Assembly: GCA_021464525.1 (NCBI GenBank)
Contig: JADRCO010000440.1
Coordinates: 1 to 33,751, forward strand
Direction of reading: 5' to 3'
Length of the DNA stretch: 33,751 bases
Origin: Rhizophagus sp. LPA8_4_AMF
Taxonomy: Eukaryota > Glomeromycota > Glomeromycetes > Glomerales > Glomeraceae
Made by a program: the position numbers and the translations under genes. The notes beneath the pieces are model-generated. The model made no database searches and was not told the DNA's origin. It was given only the letters and a program-made list of their open reading frames with translations. This document shows, one piece after another, positions 19,358 through 29,085 of the stretch (positions are counted from its first letter, which is position 1; every line of letters starts with the position of its first letter).

Positions 19358-19915
19358 ATGGATTCAAATAACCAAAACACACAAGATTATTATAATTTAC
19401 AAATGGATCAAACTGGAAATAGCTTCGCTCCTCAACAGATTCTTAATAATAGCAATGAAAACATCCTAATTAACAATGGCGGAGTACATAATACGAATTT
19501 AAACACTTTGCACACCAATACTACTCTTGCGTCTCAAAATACTACATTTGAGTTTTATTTTCATTTACCAAATGATATTCGTATCTATCGTGTTACTTAT
19601 TCTGAATTAAATACCTCAGAGAATGTTCAACTCTTGAACAATGGAATTAATCTATCTCACATCTCTGATTACCAGTTGCCGCATCATTATAATGTACAAT
19701 CTCTAGTTCAGCAGCAAATTCAGCAACGAGTCCAACATCATACTGTTTATCAACAAAATGGTATTCAACAACAATCTTTCGATACTACTCAACCTACTTC
19801 CCAAGCAAGCTCAAATAATGACACCTATAATGCAGCTTCAATCTCAGTAAACGGAATTGTTTCATATGTTAATATGCAAGATATGGGAGATACGGGATTC
19901 TATAATTCTTCTTAA
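19358..19915 (+). CDS. Local Asn/Gln-rich protein family, copy B (function unknown)
   Basis: A single-exon frame of 185 codons from ATG 19358 to TAA 19915. The layout is the same as in copy A: an Asn/Gln-rich N-terminus (DSNNQNTQDYYNLQMDQTG), the core FEFYFHLPNDIRIYRVTYSE, NNGINLSHISDYQLPHHYN, a Gln-rich segment (QQQIQQRVQ), then a longer Ser/Thr/Asn-rich stretch than in A, and the shared C-terminus NMQDMGDTGFYNSS. By eye 50 or more of 64 core positions match copy A, while the flanks differ more and by short length changes. That is the pattern expected if the core is under constraint. No signal peptide, membrane helix or known motif is visible. Regulation could involve the conserved leader and the tandem repeats upstream. 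A DNA-binding, scaffold or signalling role would be guesswork. Confidence 0.72.
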   Translation: MDSNNQNTQDYYNLQMDQTGNSFAPQQILNNSNENILINNGGVHNTNLNTLHTNTTLASQNTTFEFYFHLPNDIRIYRVTYSELNTSENVQLLNNGINLSHISDYQLPHHYNVQSLVQQQIQQRVQHHTVYQQNGIQQQSFDTTQPTSQASSNNDTYNAASISVNGIVSYVNMQDMGDTGFYNSS

Positions 19916-20449
19916 GAACTAAAGACCCATTTAATACATTTATTATTTTTTGTATAATGAAATATTTTTTTATTTACTTTTTAAAATTTGGTAGTAAAAG
20001 TTCCGATTATGAATTGATAACTCATTTTTATTTTTTACATAATTATTAATTTTTTTTTTTAATGTAAATTAACGACCTTTGCCGCGTTTTATTTTCTCTA
20101 TAAAATAAGCTTTAATTTTCATGTTCAAGGTTAATTTAACTTATTCATTTCATTTTATACGTTATTTTACTGTATTTGATTATTTTATTTTATTTTCCTT
20201 AAATTTTTTTTGTATAGTTAGTCTAAAGTTCAATAAAATGTTATTAAAATTTATATACTGCGTATAAGCCCATGTGAGTTATTTTTTAGAAAATATTAGA
20301 GATCAATAACTCTGCACACGATGTCTACGCAGTAGCAATGAGTGTCTTCTAATTATTAGATTAGAAAAAAAAGAATCCATATAGTTTAAAACTTTCAGAA
20401 ATTCCTTTCTCGTAATGAGAATACTATGAAAAAATCAATTGTCATATAA
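19916..20449. other. AT-rich 3' flank of copy B
   Basis: No gene or repeat recognised. Confidence 0.4.
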
Positions 20450-20890
20450 AATGTTCGTCAACGTCAAAAAATTTGGGAACTAACGAAGATCCTAATTCCT
20501 AAACATCAATCAAGCAAAAATAAAAATTGGAAACTTTCATCTTCATTAAAATAACTTTCTTTAAAAGAATTGTTCGTAAATTATGATGTATTAATTCGAG
20601 ATTTGAGACGCATAAACGGCTTTTCCTTTGAGGTTATAAAACGTAAATTACAAATTTCATTCGTTACTGAATCGGATTATGTCATTATTTATAACTTGCA
20701 ACCTATGAACTCCGTTCTCTACGTTTCGTCTCATTAAATCTTTTCCGGTTAATAAATTATTTGCATATCGCCATTATGAGGAGGTAACAAAATCTATGTA
20801 AGCTAAAAAAGTATTATTTTATTTTGGTTTTATTACTAGAACACACTCAGGAAATTTGTGCCGATCTTTATAAAGAAATTTTTTAACTTT
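20450..20890 (+). pseudogene. Unrecognised coding relic in several frames
   Basis: From 20450 the plus strand reads as a coding frame (for example KIWELTKILIPKHQSS), has one TAA at 20552, and goes on in the same frame with LRRINGFSFEVIKRKLQI and SDYVIIYNLQPMNS to a TAA at 20735. Overlapping this end, a second frame continues with FRLIKSFPVNKLFAYRHYEE to about 20800. Beyond a possible TTACTAG acceptor, EHTQEICADLYKEIF is open until about 20885. The amino-acid mix is protein-like and unlike the surrounding AT-rich noise. I read it as one dead gene or element with several breaks. No family is recognised. Confidence 0.35.
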
Positions 20891-21374
20891 ACACACTTAA
20901 TAAGTATATTAAATGTGCGACGAAACGCTCCTTACAATTATTACCGATGAATCCATAAACATCATATTAAAATCAAACAATCGTGACAGATAATTATTGG
21001 AAAATCATTTTCATTTGTATCAATGTGCAAAACAGCTTTTTTAATTAATCATTGTTAACATTGTTAATCATATTGAAAGACGATTTAATATATATAAGTA
21101 TATATAAATAAGGATTGAGTGTGATTTAGTATTATAAAGATTTTTTTTTAATATATTTTAAATATTTTAATTTAAAAGTTTAATTGAACACCAAATCAAT
21201 TTAAAATAAGTATCATGACGCTTTTATTGCATTTATTTAAACTATATAATCAGGGTCGGGCTTCCAGGATAAGGAATAAGTGTGCAAAGACGAGAAAATA
21301 TTAGCACGGATCAATTTTTTTAGCATGATACATCGTATAGTTACACAAAACTTCCACGTGATTAAGAACGACAT
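20891..21374. other. AT-rich spacer, nothing recognised
   Basis: No coding sense, terminal repeats or RNA gene seen. It includes a CACGTG site at 21355, and its last eight bases (21367-21374) are the left target duplication of the neighbouring MITE. Confidence 0.4.
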
Positions 21375-21570
21375 TAAGGTTGGTTGCCGGAAGTAACAAT
21401 TACTATGTTTTGAATTACAACCTAAGTGGGTTGTAATATTATAAACATAAGTTGTAAATCAGTTGTAACCATTACGCTATTGTGGTTAGCTAAAAGATGG
21501 CAATTCTGATTTACAACCATTATAATTACTTGATTTTTAGACTTACAACTATTTACGGCAACCAACACTA
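21375..21570. mobile_element. hAT-type MITE with 8-bp target duplication
   Basis: The element starts TAAGGTTGGTTGCCG and ends with the reverse complement of TAGTGTTGGTTGCCG (13 of 15 match). It is flanked directly by AACGACAT on both sides (21367-21374 and 21571-21578), an exact 8-bp target duplication, which is the hAT signature. At 196 bp it has no transposase. The interior carries several copies of GTTGTAA or TTACAAC in both orientations, typical of subterminal transposase-binding repeats in hAT elements (inference). The perfect duplication suggests a rather recent insertion. Confidence 0.85.
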
Positions 21571-21578
21571 AACGACAT

Positions 21579-22145
21579 ATATTTTTTTTATCATGCAATA
21601 AAGTATTCCACTATTATTTCTTTCACAACTTTTATTTAATAATGGAAAAAGTGTTTAGAAATGTTGATTTTTGACTTCGCAAAATATTAAAAAGTTCAAC
21701 ATAATTAATTATCTTTAGTTTTAATTTTAATATTCGATACTATATAAGTAGTATAAAATAATATAAAATAAATACTGTATATCGAGAATAAAAAAAAATA
21801 CTAAAATCAAACCCAACTAAAATAAAATAATAATAATCCAATATACCCTATAGAGCAACAGTGCTTCATTATAACATTTTTTAAGATTTGAAGGCCTACT
21901 TCGCATATTTGTTATTATGGCTATGAAAAATATAATCAAAAATAATGAAACATTAAGATAATAAAAGAAATTATTAGAAAATCATTCTTTATAGAGAAAA
22001 ACTCGATAAAGGTCATTTAATTTAGCAAAAAAAATCAACAAAACCGCAAAGAAATATAATCGGCATTTTTATGTCGAGTTTTAAAAAGTAAAATAAAAAA
22101 TACAAATTTCTCTATTTTACTAAAAAGAAAGATTTAATAATTAAC
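21579..22145. other. AT-rich spacer
   Basis: No gene, repeat or RNA recognised. Confidence 0.4.
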
Positions 22146-22645
22146 CTAGGAAGAATTCTGGAATTCAGTATTTCCCATATCATAAGAAACAGTTCCGTTT
22201 ACTGTTGTATTATAAGTGTCATTATTTGAATATACTTGGAAAGTAGATTGAGTAGTATCGAAGGATAGTTGTTGAATATCTTTTTGCTGATAAACAGGAT
22301 ACTGGACTTGCTGCTGAATCTGTTGTTGAATTAGAGATTGTACATTATAATGATGCGACAATTGGTAATCAGGAATATGAGATAGAATAATTCCATTACT
22401 CAAAAGTTGAATATTTTCTGATGAATTTAATTCAGACTAAGTAACACGATAGATACGAGTATCGTTTGGTAGATGAAGATAAAACTCAAATGTAGAATTA
22501 TGAGGCGTAAGAGTCGTAGAATTAACAAGATTAATGTGCAAAGTGTTTGAAATTCCTACATCGTTAGTTGAAGTACGGAGCTGTCTCCAGTTTGGTCCAT
22601 TGGTAAATTATAATAATCTTGTATATTTTGGAAATTTGAATTCAT
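22146..22645 (-). pseudogene. Local Asn/Gln-rich protein family, copy C, broken
   Basis: On the minus strand the start region (ATG at 22643-22645; MNSNFQNIQDYYNLPMDQTG) is intact and nearly identical to copy A. After the GDSS segment about 43 bases present in copy A are missing, which shifts the frame and gives an early stop. The original frame resumes with NTLHINLVNSTT and the core FEFYLHLPNDTRIYRVT, where the Tyr codon of copy A is a TAG. From 22403 down it is open again to TAG at 22146, with a Gln-rich stretch and the C-terminus YDMGNTEFQNSS. The conserved leader is present at 22646-22750. Copy C is closer to A than to B; the duplication that made A and C is the younger one. An ATG at 22401-22403 could at most give an 85 aa fragment. 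Confidence 0.78.
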
Positions 22646-22759
22646 GTTGTTCAAAATTCAGATGATAACATATAAACAATGGATAATAACTAATATAATT
22701 AAGAAATTTAAATTTTAAAAGCGAATTAATTTTTAATCTTTAATCTGGATTTTTTTTTT

Positions 22760-23017
22760 GACAAGAAAAATCGCGATGCTTTATATATTAGAATTAAAAT
22801 GATTAATAGTCATGTGATAATATGAATATCACTGTTCTTTACTGTTCTTTGTCTACTGTATATTATAAAAGTAGCAACAATATCAATTACACGAAAGTTG
22901 TCCCGTTTACACGTTACACAACCAGAATTCTTTTTATCCATTTTTATCAAATAAAAAACTTTATCCACATTCTTCTCATCCAAATTTCTCCTTGCTTGGC
23001 ATTCTACACAATTCTAA
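22760..23017. other. AT-rich spacer upstream of copy C
   Basis: The frame at 22822-23031 has no coding character or family match that I can see. No other feature. Confidence 0.4.
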
Positions 23018-23102
23018 ATATAATCATGTAAGAAAAATTTCCTAATTCAGTAAAATTCCTATACGGTTAGGAAATTTTTTTAGGAAAAATACATGATTAT
23101 AT
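23018..23102. repeat. Short fold-back (inverted repeat)
   Basis: TATAATCATGTA followed by AAAATTTCCTAA on the left returns as reverse complement on the right (TTAGGAAATTTTTTTAGG and TACATGATTATA). The 85-base stretch can fold into a long hairpin and may be a tiny MITE remnant. No target duplication is evident. Confidence 0.6.
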
Positions 23103-23248
23103 TGAATGACTATTCAATTATTTTTATTGTAAAATATATATACACTTTTTTTTTTTTTGTAATTAGTAACGCATTTCTTAATAGGTCTCAACATACATCG
23201 GGCTTGTACACGCTCACGTGATACCGACCTCCTACTAACCTTAATCTA

Positions 23249-23432
23249 CAGTCAAACCTTTATATAACGATATGTCGGGACTCATATGAAAAAATTTAAA
23301 AAATATCGTTATATCAAATTATACCGATATTTATATGTCCTCACATATAGTGGGAATTTAAAATTTTATCGGTATATCAAGTTTTTAATAGGGTATCGGT
23401 ATATCGAATATCGGTATATCGAGGTCTGACTG
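23249..23432. mobile_element. Second pogo/Tigger-type MITE
   Basis: The left end is CAGTCAAACCTTTATATAAC, and the right end reads inward as CAGTCAGACCTCGATATACC. Over 24 bases 20 match, and TA flanks both sides (23247-23248 and 23433-23434). The right end is identical over its first 12 bases to the ends of the MITE in the LINE at 12820-13104, but the interiors differ: here ATCGGTATATC-type repeats fill the right half. The two therefore look like different MITE families that used the same or closely related transposase. 184 bp, no coding capacity. Confidence 0.86.
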
Positions 23433-23434
23433 TA

Positions 23435-25624
23435 TACTAAACTACATACAGATCCTATACGGAAACAAAAGAAATGCCCGCAAAACCAATCCAAATATGT
23501 ATAATAATAACCAAAAAAACCCCCAAAAAGGAAATAAAAAAAAAGAAAGAAAATACATATCCCCTAGATGCACGACAAACACACAATCAAAAACATTTAC
23601 AAACTGTCTAAAAATTAACGCCCTCTCTGAATAATCTCAAAATTTATCTCAGGTACCAACTATGTGAAGTTTCATGTGTAAAAATTCAAAATTCCCTTCA
23701 GAAATTAATTTTAAACAGCCCTATTCTAACAATGAAAAATTCTAAAATTCTAAGATTCTAAATCCTATATTATTGTTAGTAATCTTTTTAACGTAAAATC
23801 ACGTGACTTTAACTTAGGATTTGTTTCCACACCCTTTAAAATATATATACCCATTTATATATACTGTATATATAAAGTAAAAAATAATAATCCGTCATTT
23901 TGATTATTTCTTATTTTTTAATAATAACAAAGGTATATAAATTATACAGTAAAAAAAGGGGGTACTTATCAAAAGCTGTGGTCGAACATATTTTAATTTA
24001 TAAACAAAATATAAAAAAAAAATTTTTTTTTTCACATTATTTATATCATTATCCGTCATTAAGCGATGATTTCATTTTTTATTTTACCTATTTAATAATA
24101 TGAATTTTTTTTTTTAACTTATTATTAATTTGAAATGAATACTATGTATTTTTGTATAGGTCTACTTTATCGCACATATTTGGATAATAATCTACAACGC
24201 AAATATTTATTTTACTGGAACGTTCTAAAAATTAATAACGTAAATTATTTTAACCCGAAAAAGAAGTTCATTTTTTTTTCTCATTAAACACGTTTGAAAC
24301 GAGTTAATTTAAAAATTTTTATGCATATTTCTTTGCTTAAATCAAACTATATTGCGTCATAACTCTTTCAACAATAATCCTTTTATTACTTTATTTATCC
24401 ATTTTCCGAAATTAAAACAAGAAAATATTACAGCTTATCCATCTTCTTTTTTAATTACTTTACAAATTGACTTACTTTTAACTGATTAATTTTACCATAT
24501 TTTTTTCGTATAACTGTTAATTTAACCGTAATTTTATTATTTACTTATTAAACCTCCAAAATTTTGTAATATTAGTTAACAATACGTTGGCGTCATTAGT
24601 GATTTGAAGGTAAAAAAGAGAAAATGATTTTTTGTGTCGTGCGATCATTATCTAATAAGGATAATGACGTAACTAGATTACTAATTCATGCGCTTGAAAA
24701 TAGATTTTACAGTATATAATAACACAGTAAACATCACCGTTTTTGATAATCAAAGTATAAATATTTGTTTTTCTTTGTTTATATAAACATTTAATATTAA
24801 AGAAATTGAACAATTTTAAGAGTTATGAAAATAGTTTAATTTTGCTAAATAAAAATATAAATTTAATTTTTATATATACAAGAATAACATTGTATTCATA
24901 ATTTTATTATGTTCATCGTTAAGTCAAATAGGTTAATTTTATACTTTTAAATGTTTTTAACCGAAAGTGAATAATAAAAAATTAGTATATATACAAGTAT
25001 GAAAATTCATAAAATGAATTTAATTGTTTTATAGACCGTTACAGCGAGCTAGTCACATGCCGGGAGATACTAGATTCGGTGCGTAGTTTTTATTTATTCC
25101 GAGTTATATCAAATCTTATCTCAGCAGGAGTAAAAATGACGGATGTCCCGCAACTTATGAAACAGAATGAATAGCGTCAGGTCAACAACGATAAGAAGTG
25201 ATTTTTTTTTGAATTAATAGTTGGCATTTACGTTAGATTGCTTTACTTTTAACCACAAAATTTACAATGCCAAATAATCCAGAGACACCGATTTTACATA
25301 AAGTTGAAAAAAAAGAATTTTATTATATTAAATCGATTTTTGGTTTGCAGTATTATTTTATTTTTTTTTATTATTCGTAATATTATATCTTTTAGTATGT
25401 TTACACTTTAAAGCAATACTTATACGAATATGCCAAAAATATATGCAAGGCCATTAAAAATAAATTAGTAGTTTGTTATCTAAAAAGAATTCTAGTCTAG
25501 AATGTGAAAAAAAGTTTTTTATACATAAATTTTCGAATCTAAAAGAATGATTTCCAGTAAAAAAGTTTTTGGAAAAATGTTATAGACTTCAAAAATATGT
25601 ATATCAAAACAGTCTTAATATGAA
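23435..25624. other. Intergenic DNA without recognised gene
   Basis: About 23440-23700 is A/C-rich on the plus strand (runs such as AAAAAAACCCCCAAAAAGG), a strand bias that may mark a transcribed 3' end or an old element, but nothing in it is recognised. CACGTG at 23800. A GC-richer patch at 25025-25200 contains a 12-codon frame (MTDVPQLMKQNE) that is too short to call. The rest is AT-rich. Confidence 0.45.
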
Positions 25625-26170
25625 TCATGTTTGAAAATCAAAGCTAAGTAAAAACTTTTCAACTACGGGATCTGTCGTATCAAGTTTAATTTCAGATACA
25701 CAAGTCACAATAGTATCTTTTTTCAGTACGGTTAGTTCGAATGAGGCCTTACGGTCACTAAATACATGATTCTAATAATTAAATTTTTAAATGAAAGAAG
25801 TTAAATTTCAGTTTAATGAATTTTTTTAAAATAAAAAGAAATTATTTACCTGAGGAGAATTTTCGACGGTTATGGCATCGGAAGGAAAACAAGTGAGTCT
25901 GGATACAAGATTTTCTAAAAAAAAAAAAAAGGAAAATTATAAATATTTATTTAATCAATTATTATAAAAAAAGAAATATTTAAAGTAGTAGTATATATTA
26001 CGATTATCATCATTTCCAGTTCCATCCCACGGCACTGTTACAGTCAATTTATTGTCTCCAGCATCATCGACGGTAAACAGTGAAGGTGTAATCTGTTTTA
26101 CGGGCAATGATTGAGAAATCGTAACAAAAAGAAGAGAAAAGACGAATATGAGAATAATATTTAAGTTCAT
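25625..26170 (-). CDS. Small secreted protein, three exons, 126 aa
   Basis: Exons on the minus strand are 26170-26002, 25914-25850 and 25771-25625. Introns of 87 and 78 bases have GT and AG ends; the first has a long pyrimidine tract before AG. All phases agree and give 126 residues ending in TGA. Residues 1-21 (MNLNIILIFVFSLLFVTISQ and one more) are a clear signal peptide, with cleavage likely after SQS. The mature part of about 105 residues contains only two cysteines (LTCFPS and IVTCVSE), so one disulfide is possible, and alternating hydrophobics (NKLTVTVPWDG, FELTVLKKDT, KFLLSFDF) suggest beta strands. I know no family for it. Secretion is well supported; an effector or cell-wall role is speculation. 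A TATA-like TTTATATAAAGA lies 61-72 bases upstream of the ATG. No other gene lies within 2 kb. Confidence 0.8.
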
Positions 26171-26230
26171 TGTTTATATTATTTATAGGTTTTTTGATTA
26201 AAATTTTATAACAAAGAAGGTGAATTAAGG

Positions 26231-26242
26231 TCTTTATATAAA
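26231..26242 (-). promoter_or_regulatory. TATA-like box of the small secreted protein gene
   Basis: The minus strand reads TTTATATAAAGA, 61-72 bases before the ATG at 26170, a plausible place for a TATA box with a short 5' UTR. Confidence 0.45.
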
Positions 26243-26276
26243 TACAAACCCGATGTAATTCACTATGGATCAGCAA

Positions 26277-28125
26277 ATTAATTTTTCTTTTTAAAATTAA
26301 CGAAACCGAAAATTACAAATTAATCGCAGTAGATCTCCTATTTTGAGCTACTAATCGCTCATATTAAAAAATTTTATTTTATTTTTTGTATGAAAACAAG
26401 AACGATTGATATGATGCATTGTAATTATTGAATCTTGAATGGTCAACAGTTTCTTTTTTTATAACTTTTCCCAAAATCAAATGCCTGATTCTGTCTAAAT
26501 TCACGTGATTCTATTATTTGCTAATCATTCCCGTTAAACTATAAAAGGAAATGAGCAGAGAATTCACCAAGTAAACTACTGATCATTGCTAGATATGTAT
26601 GACCAACAGAATGGATTTTTAATAAATATATGTACTCAAAGATTTATCTAGCTTTTTTTTAAAATCAGAAAATTGTAAATCTATATACTTTGTTGTATTA
26701 TATGCAGCATAGTCGTGATTTTTCTTTTCTCATACATCATACATGGGATGTTTGAACAGTTTCTGGTTGAGTTTGCTCACGTGATTTTTCATATTAACTA
26801 TGTGGCAAATAGTAGTGTGACAAATAAATCATCCCAGTAAAAATAGAAAAGCAGGGATATGATGTAAAGGATAATGACTTAAAAAATCATGTGATCAAAA
26901 TTATTAATGTACGGTGATAAATAGCAGAATACTTAATAAAAAAGTGGAGGATATGACATAATGTGACAAATATTTTTACTATGATCATATAAATACATAA
27001 TAATACTCTACTTTCAATTAAGCATCCTCAAAAAAGGAAAATTTTATGCTTTATTTAATGTTGGCAACATTTAAAATCCTGTGTAAATTAAAATAGCAAC
27101 CTTTTTTAAATAAAAATTAAAAATTACTTACCTTATTTGTGGTAAATATTAATAATTTATCACTCTTTTGTAAAATTTAATAAAATATTATATATAATAG
27201 AATTATAAAAAATGACTGATTACCTAAAATTAGCTGATTTCATTAATAACATAAAAATCCATTTTATGACATTTTATTCACTAATTAATAATAAAATTGC
27301 ATATAAATATTTAATTTTTAAAGTAAAAAAATTTCAACTTTTTACCAAAGTAGCAAGATAAATTAAATGAATGTTAAAATGAATTCTTTGACTTAAAATT
27401 AGCAAATATTACTAAAGGTTTAATCTGTAGTTATTGAGAAATCTTCTTTTAAAATCATTGAATTTTAGTAAAATTTTTATAATTTTATACAGTATAGATT
27501 ATTAATTTTATTAATTTAAAAGTGAATTTTTTAACATTACTCCTTTTAATTAAAATAAAAATTTTTTCTTTTAATTTCATTAATAATATAGTAACATTAG
27601 TTAATTTGCATTAATATTAATAAAATTTGCATTGATATTAAAATATTTTATGTTAATACTAATCAAATAATTCAAATTATATTTTAATTATATTGGATAA
27701 ATTAAGACCTGTTACTGTGCTGCTATATTTTTAAAATTGTATTTAGGAAATTTATAAAATTTTTTTTTTTAAAAAAAAAACTTTGGGATTTTGATCGTGT
27801 CTATTGGGATTTTGTTTCAACCGGGATTTGAGTTTATCAGGATTTTGGTGTCAGGATTGTAAACTGTTAATATTATGGTTGTCAGAATTTGTGGTAAATC
27901 CATACTAAATATATAAATATGTTAAATAACTTTTTATTTAAATATTTTCTTGAAAATCTGACTGATGGTTTAATAGTACCCATCTTAAAGAATAAAGTTA
28001 CCAGTTTAGAATTATAAAATTTTATTTTTTTAAAGGTTTAAAAGTTTTTTAATTACCTTAATTTTATTGTTAAGTATAAATTTCTGGCATCATACTGCTA
28101 ATAAATAAATCAAAATTAATATATA
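26277..28125. other. Very AT-rich intergenic DNA
   Basis: No gene recognised. CACGTG sites at 26502 and 26778, both followed by AT. The part at 27190-27430 is one copy of a diverged duplication (see the repeat entry). Confidence 0.45.
27190..27430. repeat. Diverged dispersed repeat, copy 1
   Basis: Shares ordered anchors with 28545-28775: GAATTATAAAAA followed by ACTGAT, an ATATAAATA..TTAATTTT block, AAAAATTTCAAC, and AATTCTTTGACT followed by a TTAGC. Order and spacing agree but the sequences are diverged, so this is an old duplicated unit of unknown type. Confidence 0.5.
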
Positions 28126-28259
28126 CCGTATTTGCCCAAAAATAAGCAATCACCAAAAATAAGCAACATGGCCCACATTATAACAAATTTTGGCTCACAT
28201 TAACAAAACTTGGCCAGCATTATGTGCAAAAACTTGTTACTTATTTTGGGTAAATACGG
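28126..28259. mobile_element. Short TA-flanked MITE
   Basis: Starts CCGTATTTGCCCAAAA and ends in the reverse complement of CCGTATTTACCCAAAA (15 of 16 match), with TA on both sides (28124-28125 and 28260-28261). The 134-bp interior consists of short near-repeats (AAAAATAAGCAA twice, then TTGGC/CACATTA-type repeats). No coding capacity. TA target use points to the Tc1/mariner and pogo group, but the ends are unlike the two CAGTCAGACC elements, so it is another family. Confidence 0.75.
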
Positions 28260-28261
28260 TA

Positions 28262-29085
28262 TTAATTAAATATTTTAAATAAATTTATTTATTTAATAAT
28301 TATAATGAATTACTTACTACTAATGTTTATTGTATTATATAAGTATATAAAATGACAATTTAAAATATTTATTAATAAAAATAAGAATAAATTATATAGT
28401 TTATTTTTTTTAAAAAAAGTATGCAGATTTCAAACTATTTAATTAATTTAATATGATAATCATTATAATATTATATTATTCATTATATGTTGTTAATATA
28501 AATACTAAAATTTCTATTAAAAATAATTTATTCTACTTATTATATACAGTGAATTATAAAAAGTAACTGATCATCTAAAAATTAAGTAAAATTAATTGTT
28601 CTCATTAATAATTTTATATTTATTTTAAAATTAAACTTATTTTAAAACATTTTTTATTTAATGGTAAAATTATATATAAATACTTAATTTTCATAAAAAA
28701 AATTTCAACATTTTAATTAGAATAACTAGAGTAAAATAGATGTAAAAAATTAATTCTTTGACTAAAGATTAGCTTATTTTTAAAAAAATCAGAAAGATTT
28801 GATTAGGACTATGTACAGTATATGACTAGACTAATCTTCTGAAATCCAAGTCTCTTAATTCATTCGCTTGAGTGTGATAGATATCGTGTGATAATAATTC
28901 TTTATTTCAATTTTCAATTTGTTAAATAAAATTTCGCTTTTAAATAATGGTAATATTAAGTACAAGAAAATTCGTGCAAGAATACCTCAAAGTGATAGTT
29001 TACGTTACAAAAGATGGTAAAGAACATGAAAAATAACGATCATAAGATAAAAAATATTAGATTTTATCTGAATTGCCATATTTGT
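28262..29085. other. AT-rich spacer including dispersed repeat copy 2
   Basis: 28545-28775 is the second copy of the diverged repeat described at 27190-27430. No gene recognised. Confidence 0.45.

Noticed and set aside
22822-24103. Small frames at 22822-23031 and 23900-24103
   Set aside because: AT-rich composition, no signal peptide of good quality, no motif, no splice context.
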